Part shown: piece by piece, positions 37,414 through 45,522 of the stretch
Layout of the letters: every line of letters starts with the position of its first letter
How positions within the stretch are numbered: the first letter of the stretch is position 1
Assembly: GCA_965198185.1 (NCBI GenBank)
Contig: CBDAOU010000001.1
Span: 1,111,211 to 1,175,210 of the forward strand
Source of the DNA: JAJECS01 sp965198185
GTDB taxonomy: Bacteria > Chloroflexota > UBA11872
Length of the DNA stretch: 64,000 bases
Direction of reading: 5' to 3'
Program-made: the position numbers and the translations under genes
The notes under the pieces: model-generated
What the model saw: the letters and a program-made list of their open reading frames with translations, nothing else
Told to the model about the DNA's origin: nothing
The model's database searches: none

Positions 37414-37506
37414 TTGGGTGGGCCTGGGTGTGTGGCTGGGCGTTCACGATAGCCGCCACGGTCGGCCGCGGCCAAGGGCGTCCAGGCGCCGGCGGACGGG
37501 GGAGTT

Positions 37507-37791
37507 CCCGGGCTGCACGCAGCCTGGGCCACCGGAGAGCCTGGGCCGCCGTCCCTTGACATGTCATTCCGAGCCGCAGGCGAGGAATCTAAGGGGCAAG
37601 CCACCGGCACAATGCCTTTCGTCTCCTCACAGCTCGCGGCCGAGGTCGGGCGTCTGAGACTCCTCGCTGCGCTCGGAGTGACAAGAATCGGTGGCCCGCG
37701 CTGCGCGCAGCGTGGGACCGGTCGCGGGTGAAGCTCCCAGGCTGGGCTGCCGGGCCGTGGTCCCGGAGGGCGGTTCGCGAACCGCCCCTAC
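37507..37791 (+). repeat. gene-free stretch filled with dispersed repeats and a MITE-like unit
   Basis: The 416-bp gap between the sulfatase and the mutarotase holds GCTGC.CGCAGC palindromes at 37507-37533 and 37690-37716, and a CCCCTAC palindrome at 37768-37791. Between 37560 and 37682 lies a unit of about 123 bp whose ends are imperfect inverted repeats (GTCATTCCGAG at the left, CTCGGAGTGAC at the right), like a miniature non-autonomous element. No ORF with family similarity is present. Confidence 0.7.
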
Positions 37792-37829
37792 GCGATCTGG
37801 CGTCCAGGGCGGCGGGCGGGTCGGGGTCT

Positions 37830-38144
37830 CTAGTCCTGGTGCCAGACCTCGGGGGCGAAGAACATCTGCCCGTCTTCGTCGGTGAGCAGCTCGATCACGT
37901 CCTCGAACCACTCGCTCCAGCGGGTGTTGATCTCGTAGGCCCCGATCTTGCTGAAGGCCGCGGCGACGTCCGGCTCGCATTCCGCATAGGCGATGACCTG
38001 GAGTCCACGGCGGAACAGCGAGTAGTTGGTGAAGCCCGACTCGCGAATGGCCTCCACGAGCTCCGGCCAGATTTCATCGTGACGGCGTTTGTATTCGTCT
38101 TCGGTGCCGGGCTTGATCTGAAAGGTGAAGCAGACCCGCTCCAT
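37830..38144 (-). CDS. rhaM: L-rhamnose mutarotase
   Basis: 104-residue dimeric alpha/beta-barrel protein that interconverts the alpha and beta anomers of L-rhamnose. Motifs of the RhaM family are VCFTFQIKPGTEDEYKRRHD at the N-terminus, WPELVEAIRESGFTNYSLF, the AYAECEPD strand, and the C-terminal FFAPEVWHQD. His22 (KRRHDEIW) and the Trp/Tyr residues of the pocket are present. It lies 72 bp downstream of the sialidase-like gene on the same strand and could be co-transcribed with it. Other rhamnose catabolic genes are absent from the window. Confidence 0.88.
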   Translation of the reverse strand: MERVCFTFQIKPGTEDEYKRRHDEIWPELVEAIRESGFTNYSLFRRGLQVIAYAECEPDVAAAFSKIGAYEINTRWSEWFEDVIELLTDEDGQMFFAPEVWHQD

Positions 38145-38216
38145 TGGGAACCTCCGTGGGCTGTGCTCGCGTGACTTGCCCTGCCGAGGCTACCGCGCGG
38201 CTCGCGCCGGCCGGAA

Positions 38217-39362
38217 TTAGGCCTCCTCGACGACCGTTGCCTCGATGCCGCGGTGCAGGTCGCGGTGGGTGTAGTAGTAGACCACCAGCACGCAGCCGTC
38301 CCTCAACTCCACGGCCCAGGGATAGCCGCAGTCGGAGGTCATCGAGTCGCTGCGCACGTTGAGCACCGGGCATGCATCCAGGTCGTCGCACTCGGGGTCC
38401 GTCACCCGCACGGTGCAGCCGCGCTGTCCTTCCCAGCGCGTCCCGGTGGTGACGAAGACGCGCCCGTCGCTGAGCGGCAGCATGTGGCTGGGGCTGCCGT
38501 AAATCGAGGTCGGGCGCCACGGCGACCAGGTTTGGCCGTCGTCGTCCGACTCGACGCGCGCGACGATCGTGCCGCCTTGACGCCCCGACAGTTGGATTCG
38601 CGGCGAGCCCCGCGGATGGCAGCGATACAGGACCACGATGCGACCGCTGGGCGTGCGGTGGATCGCCGGTTCGCTGAAGTGCACGACCGGGTCCTGCGCG
38701 ATGCGACCGCCGCAGGTCCAGGTTTCGCCAGAGTCGTCGGAGATGCGCAGCATGCCGAAGTAGGGCTGCTCGCCCCGGGGACGCTCGGTGGCCTTGCTGG
38801 GCATGAGCAATCGCCCGCCGGGCAGCTCCAGCAGGCCGCTGCGGCACACGCCCGAGTGCTCGGCGGGATGGCCCCATGCGGCATCCGGCAGGCGGGGAAA
38901 GCGCACGGGATTGCTCCAGGTGCGCCCGCCGTCGCGGGAGCGGACCCAGAAGGGAATCCCCGGTCGGGAGATCCAGGTCGAATGCTGCGGCGATCCGACG
39001 TCCCGCGCGTGCGGCGGCGCACGAAAGGTGAACTCGGCGAATCCCTGGGCGGGCACAAGCTCGTTGCTCGACGCGTAAAGAAAAATGCTGCCGTCGGCGA
39101 GCGTGTGGGTGCCGAAGTCGATCACGCCGCCGCGCGGATCGTTGGTGACCAGCCACGGCTCGCTCCAGGTCCGTCCCTCGTCGCGGGAGGCGACGGCGCG
39201 CACGTCGAAGAGGGGATGGCTGTGGTGGGCATGTCCCAAATGCGGCGAGCGATGGAAGAGCACCAGCAGTTCGCCCGCGGGCGTGCGCACGACGTTGGGC
39301 GCGGTGGCGTAGTGGCCGGTCTCGCGGTAGACGGTGATGTGCTCGACGACGCGCCAGCTCAT
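38217..39362 (-). CDS. sialidase-like BNR-repeat protein
   Basis: 381-residue six-bladed beta-propeller protein of the sialidase superfamily. Four Asp-boxes are visible: SRDEGRTW near residue 58, SRDGGRTW near 145, SDDSGETW near 210 and SDDDGQTW near 275. No secretion signal is seen and the full catalytic Arg triad/Tyr/Glu of true exo-sialidases cannot be confirmed, so substrate and activity remain open. Paralogous to the gene at 42891-44123. It lies upstream of rhaM on the same strand. Confidence 0.8.
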   Translation of the reverse strand: MSWRVVEHITVYRETGHYATAPNVVRTPAGELLVLFHRSPHLGHAHHSHPLFDVRAVASRDEGRTWSEPWLVTNDPRGGVIDFGTHTLADGSIFLYASSNELVPAQGFAEFTFRAPPHARDVGSPQHSTWISRPGIPFWVRSRDGGRTWSNPVRFPRLPDAAWGHPAEHSGVCRSGLLELPGGRLLMPSKATERPRGEQPYFGMLRISDDSGETWTCGGRIAQDPVVHFSEPAIHRTPSGRIVVLYRCHPRGSPRIQLSGRQGGTIVARVESDDDGQTWSPWRPTSIYGSPSHMLPLSDGRVFVTTGTRWEGQRGCTVRVTDPECDDLDACPVLNVRSDSMTSDCGYPWAVELRDGCVLVVYYYTHRDLHRGIEATVVEEA

Positions 39363-39467
39363 GGGGTCAGTGGGACCACGGCAAGGCGGTGGAACATCGC
39401 GGCGCGCCTCCGGTGCGGTGGGTCGTGATGGGCAGTCTACGCCGAGTGGGCTGACGGCCGTGCGCTA

Positions 39468-39530
39468 GATTCCCGCCTTCGGAGCGCTTTGCGCAGCCCT
39501 TCGTCATTCCCGCGCAGGCGGGAATCTAGG
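39468..39530 (+). repeat. gene-free stretch with CTAGATTCCCGC repeats
   Basis: The 370-bp gap between the divergent sialidase-like gene and the next small gene holds a half unit (CTAGATTCCCGCC at 39469) and a full palindrome (TCATTCCCGCG.AGGCGGGAATC at 39502-39530). Related units occur at 12684, 44293, 47925, 50516 and 60379. I see nothing else here. Confidence 0.7.
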
Positions 39531-39732
39531 CACCAGCGAACCTGGAAGTTAGCGGGGCCTTTCCCAGACGTGCCGAGCATGGCCGGGTTCTGCAAGGGTC
39601 TCGTTTCGCGGGAATGACGGACCCGGGGACGGGCGCATCCAAAGAGTCCGAGCACCAGTCGACCGGAGGCATCACCGTGATAGGCTGCGGCACCAAAATT
39701 GGCCCCGCCGATCCATTGGAGGCGCGCTGGCT

Positions 39733-40098
39733 ATGAGTTCGCCGCAGCAGGCAGTGATCGAGTCGTGCATTGAGCGGTTTCGCGCCGGCACGCTAACCGA
39801 GTCGGACCTGCAAGACGCCTTGCAGTCGCTGGCAAACGGCGACGGCAAACGCCAGGAGTTGCTGTATCTCCAGGCCGGCACCGCCTCAGTCAACTCGGAC
39901 GTGATTGGCATGTTCATCGCGCGGGACGGTGAGATAGACGAAGGCCCGCCGGACCCCGACGACATGCCCTACGCCTCCGTTCTGGACGCCGTGCAAGACG
40001 GCTGGCGGATCATCAAGTTCCCGGAGCTGGCCGTGATGCTGGATGAGACGAGGCTCCACGGCCCCGGCGTTGAGTTCATCCTCGAAAGGTTGCGGTAG
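39733..40098 (+). CDS. small uncharacterised protein
   Basis: 121-residue soluble protein, acidic overall, beginning MSSPQQAVIESCIERF and ending GVEFILERLR. No membrane segment, Cys pair or known motif is visible. Predicted from composition, the first half is helical (LTESDLQDALQSLANGDGKR) and the second mixed. It is directly followed (5 bp) by the PhyH gene, so the two are likely co-expressed, which could tie it to that enzyme. The function is unknown. Confidence 0.5.
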   Translation: MSSPQQAVIESCIERFRAGTLTESDLQDALQSLANGDGKRQELLYLQAGTASVNSDVIGMFIARDGEIDEGPPDPDDMPYASVLDAVQDGWRIIKFPELAVMLDETRLHGPGVEFILERLR

Positions 40099-40103
40099 TC
40101 GCC

Positions 40104-41015
40104 ATGCGCACGCACGACTGCGAACCGACTCTCACCGATTCCCAGGTCCTCGACTTCTGCAAGACGGGCTATCTGCCGCTTGAGGGCGTGGTTTCCGACG
40201 ACGTCAACCAGCGCGTTGTCGAGTTCATGGACGACCACGCGCCGCACATCGAGCCGGGCGATTTCGCCAACCATGAGCCCAACGAGATCCTTGACGAGGA
40301 TTGGTTCATCGACGGCGTGATCTGCAATCCGGTGGCGGCCGGCGCGGTGCGCACATTGCTGGGGCCGAACTTCACGCTGCCGCCGATCATGTCCAGCCAC
40401 CGCGTCCACATGCCGGCCCGCGCCTTTGGCTGGCATCGCGACGGCGGCTCGCTGTCGAGCCACGAGCTGAACTACCTGCAGGTCTACTACTACCCGCAGG
40501 ACACGACGGTGGAGATGGGCGCCACGGCGTTTCTGCCCGGCTCGCACCTGTACTGGCCGTTCGGGCAGGGCAGCTCCGGGCTCTACGGCATGTTCCGCGG
40601 TTCGGTGTCGAGCGCGGCGCCCGCCGGGTCGATTTTCATCTCGGCCTACTCCGTGTGGCACCGCCGCACAAAGTCGACGGCATCGGGGATTCGCAATCTG
40701 CTGAAGTACAACTACTGGCGCACGTCGGCGCCGCGGCGCGACTGGGTGCGGGAGCCGGACTTCGATCCCGCGACGGCGGTCTACGGCCCCGGCCCCGATG
40801 CCGGGCCCGCGCCGCGACAGTCCTACTTGGCCGCGGCGCGCATGTTCTTCTGGCTATCCGGGCGCTTGGACGAGTTTCAGGCGCTGGGCGGCCAGGGTTG
40901 GCCGAAGATCGGCCCGGCGGACTACCGACCCTACGGCTATCCGGGCGACCCCAACCGATCCGCGCGTCCAGCAACAGGCGAGCTGAGCCCACGCCCACAG
41001 ACGGAAACGCCGTGA
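40104..41015 (+). CDS. phytanoyl-CoA dioxygenase (PhyH) family protein
   Basis: 303-residue Fe(II)/2-oxoglutarate-dependent oxygenase-like protein. The metal-binding H-x-D is in FGWHRDGGSLSS near residue 112, the distal His in YSVWHRRTKS near 190, followed by NLLKYNYWR with the basic residue expected to bind 2-oxoglutarate. The MGATAFLPGSH strand is typical of PhyH. The natural substrate is unknown; PhyH paralogues are numerous in marine Chloroflexota. The gene overlaps the DUF72 gene (GTGA) and follows the small ORF by 5 bp, so 39733-41800 looks like one operon. Confidence 0.86.
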   Translation: MRTHDCEPTLTDSQVLDFCKTGYLPLEGVVSDDVNQRVVEFMDDHAPHIEPGDFANHEPNEILDEDWFIDGVICNPVAAGAVRTLLGPNFTLPPIMSSHRVHMPARAFGWHRDGGSLSSHELNYLQVYYYPQDTTVEMGATAFLPGSHLYWPFGQGSSGLYGMFRGSVSSAAPAGSIFISAYSVWHRRTKSTASGIRNLLKYNYWRTSAPRRDWVREPDFDPATAVYGPGPDAGPAPRQSYLAAARMFFWLSGRLDEFQALGGQGWPKIGPADYRPYGYPGDPNRSARPATGELSPRPQTETP

Positions 41016-41800
41016 GCCGGCGGGGCCGCGTGATCGTGGGCACGGCAAACTGGAACGACCTGCGCGGCTTCTATCCGCGCGGGACCAAGGCAAGCGAGAA
41101 GCTGGCGGCTTACGCGGCGAGGCTCGGGGGCGTTGAGGTGAACGCCACCTTCTTTCGCATGCAGAAGCCGGAGACCGTGGCCGCGTGGGCGGAGCAGACG
41201 CCGGATGGATTCATGCTGAGCCTCAAGGCGCATAGGTTTATCTCGGCGTGGCTGCGCAATCCGGACAAGGCCGACGCAACGGGATTTGCGCGGCACGCGG
41301 CGATGGCGCAGCCGCTGGTCGAGGCGGGCAAGTTTGCTGCGTACCTGGTGCAGTTTCCCGGCAAGCTGAGCGCCGCGCTGGACCTCGAACGATCGCTGTC
41401 GGTGCTGCGCGAGGGCTTCGGCGAATTGCCGCTGGCCGTGGAGCTGCCGGACGCGCCGGATGCCGAGCTTGGCGCGCGGATTGCCGAAGCGCTGCGGGAT
41501 CACAACATTGCGCAGGTGCGCCACGACCCGATAGCTTCGAATGGCGCGCCACTGCCGATGGACTCCGGTGACGTGACCTACTTCCGCTTCCGAGGCCCAA
41601 AGGCCGCGCCCGACGGCGGCGAAGGACGTCGCGGTATAGCGACGCTCAAATCAAGGAACGCGCGGATATCGTCGAGCAGGCCATACGATGCGGGTCGAAC
41701 AACCATGGTCGTGTGCTACGGGAAGAAAGACATCGATACCGCCGATGCCGCGCTGCGGCTGACCGCCGAGCTTGATCGCCGAGGAGTTGCCGTTGGCTGA
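41012..41800 (+). CDS. DUF72 family protein
   Basis: 262-residue TIM-barrel-like protein of the DUF72/YecE family: VIVGTANWNDLRGFYPRG at the N-terminus, LGGVEVNATFFRMQKPETV, GFMLSLKAHRFIS and the later YFRFRGPKA strand. The C-terminal part after about residue 205 (GIATLKSRNARISSSRPYD) departs from the family and looks degraded or divergent. The function of DUF72 is not established. GTG at 41012 overlaps the PhyH stop (GTGA). The 3' end overlaps the following acetyltransferase start. Confidence 0.75.
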   Translation: MSRRGRVIVGTANWNDLRGFYPRGTKASEKLAAYAARLGGVEVNATFFRMQKPETVAAWAEQTPDGFMLSLKAHRFISAWLRNPDKADATGFARHAAMAQPLVEAGKFAAYLVQFPGKLSAALDLERSLSVLREGFGELPLAVELPDAPDAELGARIAEALRDHNIAQVRHDPIASNGAPLPMDSGDVTYFRFRGPKAAPDGGEGRRGIATLKSRNARISSSRPYDAGRTTMVVCYGKKDIDTADAALRLTAELDRRGVAVG

Positions 41801-42935
41801 GCAGCCGGAACCGGACGCACTGTCCGTGCCCGACGGCTATGACGGTCCGCGGGCCTGCCGCCCGCATGAGTTCGGGGCCATGCTCGACCTGCAGAACCTG
41901 GCGCTGCGGACGCTTGATTCGCCCGCCACGGCGCCGCGCTGGCCGACCATGGGCGTCGACTGGCCGCACGTCTATCACCCCGGCAACCTCGACAACATCC
42001 GCGTGATCACTCACGACGGCCTTGTGGTGAGCGCGGTGGCTATCGCTCCGACCACAGTGCGCACGCCGCGGGGCCAGATTGACGTTGGCGGCATCAACGG
42101 CTTCGTCACCCACCCGGCGCACCGCAGGCGCGGGCTCGGAGCGGCGGTTCTGCACGACGCGCACCGGGTCATGCGGGAGAGCGGCCACCACATCGCCATG
42201 CTCGGCACGCACAGCACGAACTACTACCGGCGCTTCGGCTGGGAGCTGGGGATGCGGCAGCGCAGTCACGAACTGGACCGCGCGAATATCACGCTGCTGC
42301 CGCCAAGCCCTGGTGTTCAGATCACCGAGGACTGGCGCCCCCACGTGGCGGCGCTGTCGGCGATGCACGCCCGGGAACCAATGGGCGCCGACCGTGACGA
42401 GGAGTACTTCGCGCTGGTGGCGCAGTCGCGGGCCGACCGGCTGCTGGTCGCGCTGCACGACGATGCGCCGGTGGCGTACGTTGCCGAGCGCCAGCGGGCG
42501 GTGGTCGAGTACGGCGGCGACGTGGCGGCCACGTTGGCGCTGTTGCGGCGCGTGCTGCGCGACATCGACGACCTAAACGCCAGTACCACCGATCGTCCGC
42601 CCGGCGAGAGCACGGTGGTGACGCTCGAGGTCGTGGTGCCCGAATCGGATCGCGGCCTGGCCGGCCTGCTGCTCGAGACCGGCATCCCGTTCGCGCAGTC
42701 GCATCACTACATGATCCGGGTCGTCAATCTCGAGTCGCTGCTGCGCACCCTCGATTTGAGCGAAATCGAGGTGACGCCGTCCGACGGCGGATGGCGGCTG
42801 CGGTACGGCGGGCAAACGCTTGAGGTGAGCGACTGCGCGCTGGTGAAGTTGCTGTTCGGTCCAGAGCGGTTTCCCGACTTCGCCCCGGAGTTATTCCCGC
42901 TCGACTTCTTCCAGTGGGTGCTCGACCGGATGTGA
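41772..42935 (+). CDS. Eis-like GNAT acetyltransferase
   Basis: 387-residue protein with an N-terminal GNAT domain (VGGINGFVTHPAHRRRGLGAAVL, the acetyl-CoA-binding RRxGLG loop near residue 120, and LGTHSTNYYRRFGWE) and a long C-terminal part with a second GNAT-like region and an SCP2-type tail (LEVSDCALVKLLFGPERFPDF), the plan of Eis/enhanced intracellular survival proteins. The substrate (amine or aminoglycoside-like) is unknown. TTG at 41772 is the given start; TTG at 41793 is equally possible, since the first 15 residues are not conserved. Its 3' end runs 45 bp into the converging sialidase-like gene. Confidence 0.8.
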   Translation: MIAEELPLAEQPEPDALSVPDGYDGPRACRPHEFGAMLDLQNLALRTLDSPATAPRWPTMGVDWPHVYHPGNLDNIRVITHDGLVVSAVAIAPTTVRTPRGQIDVGGINGFVTHPAHRRRGLGAAVLHDAHRVMRESGHHIAMLGTHSTNYYRRFGWELGMRQRSHELDRANITLLPPSPGVQITEDWRPHVAALSAMHAREPMGADRDEEYFALVAQSRADRLLVALHDDAPVAYVAERQRAVVEYGGDVAATLALLRRVLRDIDDLNASTTDRPPGESTVVTLEVVVPESDRGLAGLLLETGIPFAQSHHYMIRVVNLESLLRTLDLSEIEVTPSDGGWRLRYGGQTLEVSDCALVKLLFGPERFPDFAPELFPLDFFQWVLDRM

Positions 42936-44123
42936 GGTCAGTTCGCCTGGGTTCCAGCGAATGGCCGTGACCTGGGTGTGCCCGATCGCGGCGTCCCACA
43001 CGGTGCGCGCGGGCTCGTGGTCGCAGGTGCCGACGATCGAGAGCACGTCGCCATCGTCCAGGGTCACGCTGGCGCTGAAGCCGCTGACGGCTGAGCCGTA
43101 GTAGAGGTAAACCGCCTCGTCGGCCCAGGTCTCGCCGGAGTCGCGGCTGAGCATGACCCGACCGCTCGGCGGGCCGGGGCCGTAGCGAGTGTCGTGGATG
43201 ACGGCGATGGCGCCGTCGCCGGCGACCGCGGGCGCGCCGAAGCACTGGCCGAAGATTGTGGTGAGCTGCCGCAGATTGCCCCAGGTGCGTCCGCCGTCGG
43301 GCGAATCGGCGAGGAACACGTGCTTCCAGGCCAGATTGCCCCGCGCGCCCTGAGGCTCCAGGTCCTTGGCGCGGTCGATTGGCATGCGGGGGCGCTGGTA
43401 GCGCACGACTGCCAGGAGCCGGCCGCCGCCCAGGTCCGCGACCGCTCCCTCGGTGCCCCAGTCGCACACGAGCGACGGTTCCGACCACGTGTGCCCGCCA
43501 TCGCTGGATCTGAAGGCCAGCAGGTGCATGACGCCGCTGGCGGGCGGCTCCCATACAAGACGGTCGCGGCAGCAAAAGAGCAGGAGCAGGGTGTGGCCCT
43601 CAATTAGCCGCAAAGAGTGGTAGTAGCGCTCCTCGTAGCGGGGCGGCAGCGTGAGCTTGGAATGCACGCTCCAGGTGCGGCCCTGGTCGGTCGAGCCCAT
43701 GATCTCGATGGGGTCTGAGCGGATTCCGTCGTTCGATCCGACGTGCACCAGGGCGCCGTCGTCGAGGATGGCAATCGGACCCCGGTACGGATACATGTCG
43801 AGGCCCAGCACCGTCGATGGTTCTCGTCCCGCAGCATCGTCGCGGGGATAGGCCGTCCAGGTCCGGCCCTCGTCGTCCGAGCGGCACATCAATGAGCCCT
43901 GGTTGACGTAGATCGAGCCGTCCGGGGCGCGCGCGGCGTGGATCATCTGCGGGTGACCCGCCGGATCGTGGGGCAGGTTCGACTTGAGCACAGGAACCTG
44001 ATGCAGCCGGCCACCGGCGGCGTGCAAAACGTAGTCGGACGCTTGCATCTCGGACAGGTCGTCGCCCGACGGCCAGGGCGCGCCGCCGAGGTTGCCCGTG
44101 TCGGCAGGTGCGGCGAGCTTCAC
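42891..44123 (-). CDS. sialidase-like BNR-repeat protein, second copy
   Basis: 410-residue beta-propeller with five Asp-boxes: SDDEGRTW near residue 85, STDQGRTW near 145, SSDGGHTW near 210, SPDGGRTW near 265 and SRDSGETW near 325. Like its paralogue at 38217 it lacks a clear signal peptide. Possible roles are sialidase, or binding and hydrolysis of other glycans; the catalytic tyrosine cannot be placed with confidence. The 3' ends of this gene and the acetyltransferase overlap by 45 bp in convergent orientation. Confidence 0.8.
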   Translation of the reverse strand: MKLAAPADTGNLGGAPWPSGDDLSEMQASDYVLHAAGGRLHQVPVLKSNLPHDPAGHPQMIHAARAPDGSIYVNQGSLMCRSDDEGRTWTAYPRDDAAGREPSTVLGLDMYPYRGPIAILDDGALVHVGSNDGIRSDPIEIMGSTDQGRTWSVHSKLTLPPRYEERYYHSLRLIEGHTLLLLFCCRDRLVWEPPASGVMHLLAFRSSDGGHTWSEPSLVCDWGTEGAVADLGGGRLLAVVRYQRPRMPIDRAKDLEPQGARGNLAWKHVFLADSPDGGRTWGNLRQLTTIFGQCFGAPAVAGDGAIAVIHDTRYGPGPPSGRVMLSRDSGETWADEAVYLYYGSAVSGFSASVTLDDGDVLSIVGTCDHEPARTVWDAAIGHTQVTAIRWNPGELTSHPVEHPLEEVERE

Positions 44124-44202
44124 GAGATCTGGCCGTGGATCAAAGCGATTCCCTCAGCGTGCGTGCAGCGAAAGCGTCGGTCGTCGGCACCCTCACCCTA
44201 AC

Positions 44203-44320
44203 CCTCTCCCACAGGGAGAGGGAATTGGAGGATGCTCGCCTTGGCACGGGTCCGGTCCCTTCTCCCCTGGTGAGACCTTTGCGTAACCCTTCCGTCATTC
44301 CCGCGAAGACGGGAATCTAG
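44203..44320 (+). repeat. two dispersed repeats beside IS110 copy 2
   Basis: A CCCTCACCCTAACCCTCTCC / GGGAGAGGG unit (about 44203-44275) and a CATTCCCGCGA/GACGGGAATC palindrome (44293-44320) occupy the space between the sialidase-like gene and the IS110 element. Confidence 0.7.
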
Positions 44321-44373
44321 CTGCCGCTCAACCTGTTCACCCATGCGTAGCAACGGTGTTTGGCCGTCAAGGG

Positions 44374-45312
44374 TTAGCCCATGGTCGGGTCCCACATGGC
44401 CTGCTGTTTGCACAGGGCATTGCAGAGCACGAGGAGCTTGCGCAGGCAGGCGGTGAGGGCCACGAGCTTGGGCTTGCCGGCCGCGACGAGGCGCCGATAG
44501 AAGGCGCGGAGGCTGGGATTGGCGCGGCTGGCGGCCAGCGCGGCCATATAGAGCGCGGCGCGGACCGAGGCGCGCCCACCGCAGACCGAGCGGCGCCCGC
44601 GCCAGGCGCCGCTGTCACGATTGAAGGGGGCGACGCCGACGAGGGCGGCGATCTGGTGGCGGGAGAGCGTGCCCAGTTCGGGCAGTTCGGCGAGCAGGGT
44701 GTGGCAGGCGACCGGCCCGATGCCGGGGATGCTCTGCAGCCAGGCGGCGCGGGCGCGCAGGCGCGGATGGGCCTGGATGGCGGCGGCGAGCTGCGCGTCG
44801 AGGTCGGCCAGGTGCTCGGTCAGCCAGGCCAAGTGAGCGTCGAGGCCGGCGCGGAGCACCGGCCGGGCCTGGTGGCGCCGCTGTTGCTCCGCCACGCGCA
44901 TGGCCAGGAGTTGGCGGCGCCGGGTGACCAGGGCGTGCAGCTGTTGGGTGGCGGCATCTGGGCGCGGGCGCACCGGGGGCTGGACCTCGGCGGCGAAGCG
45001 CGCGAGCCCCCAGGCGTCGCGGCGGTCGGTCTTGGCCAGGATGTTGCGGCTGCGGGCGAAGTCGTGCACCTGCCGCGGATTGACCACCACCGCCGGCAGC
45101 CCGGCCGTGATGAGGGCGGCATCGACCGCCTGCTCGTAGCCGCCGCTGGCCTCCAGCACCAGCCGGGTGGGCTGCAGGGCCTGCGCCCGGCGCACGAGCG
45201 TGGCCTGGCCCGCGGGCGTGTTGGGGACCCGCCAGGCGGCCTGGGTCGGGTGTACGGCGACATCCAGATGCTCCCGGGCAATGTCCACGCCGAGATTCGT
45301 AGGCTGCGGCAT
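44374..45312 (-). CDS. IS110-family transposase (DEDD recombinase)
   Basis: 312-residue recombinase, full length. The N-terminal RuvC-like DEDD domain has Asp10 (GVDIAREHLD), Glu54 (VLEASGGYE) and Asp96/Asp99 (AKTDRRDAWG). A coiled-coil-like linker (about 125-185) precedes the C-terminal Tnp domain with SIPGIGPVACHTLLAELPE and GGRASVRAALYMAALAA, where Ser249 is the probable serine nucleophile of this family. The order and lengths match the IS110 group in which a bridge RNA lies upstream. The second copy in the window is broken, so this one could supply activity in trans. Confidence 0.92.
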   Translation of the reverse strand: MPQPTNLGVDIAREHLDVAVHPTQAAWRVPNTPAGQATLVRRAQALQPTRLVLEASGGYEQAVDAALITAGLPAVVVNPRQVHDFARSRNILAKTDRRDAWGLARFAAEVQPPVRPRPDAATQQLHALVTRRRQLLAMRVAEQQRRHQARPVLRAGLDAHLAWLTEHLADLDAQLAAAIQAHPRLRARAAWLQSIPGIGPVACHTLLAELPELGTLSRHQIAALVGVAPFNRDSGAWRGRRSVCGGRASVRAALYMAALAASRANPSLRAFYRRLVAAGKPKLVALTACLRKLLVLCNALCKQQAMWDPTMG

Positions 45313-45522
45313 TCCGGTACCCTCCGGGGCGGTGCCGGCCTCCCGCCCAACCTTGCAAGATGCGGGCTCGCCCTGGCGGCCCTGGCAACGGTGCGGGCTC
45401 TGGGCCAGCGCCCAGGGCCGGGACGACCACGCTACACAACGGTCTCTTGGGACCTAGGGGCCGTCGGTCTGTCCCGGCCCGGTGCTTCCTCTCGGACGAT
45501 CCGAGGGACTTGCAACATACAA
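45313..45522 (-). ncRNA. candidate IS110 bridge RNA region, copy 2
   Basis: 210 non-coding bases upstream of the intact transposase, aligned base for base with those of copy 1 with few differences (for example ACAACGGT instead of GCAACGGT, and GGTGCGGG instead of GGTGTGGG). The conservation of length and hairpins without coding capacity is what a structured RNA would show. As in copy 1, pieces of the element terminus (CAACGGT) and of the adjacent palindrome (TAGGGGC) recur inside. Transcription from the minus strand is assumed. Confidence 0.5.

Larger units (their letters stand above)
44347..45522 (-). mobile_element. IS110-family element, copy 2 (intact)
   Basis: 1176 bp, the same length and nearly the same sequence as copy 1 (33315-34490). 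Left edge GTAGCAACGGTGTTTGG, right edge TTGCAACATACAA, then a CCCCTAC palindrome. The left flanking sequences of the two copies are unrelated, which fixes that boundary to within a few bases. The right boundary is less certain because the palindrome is shared by both copies. Confidence 0.87.
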
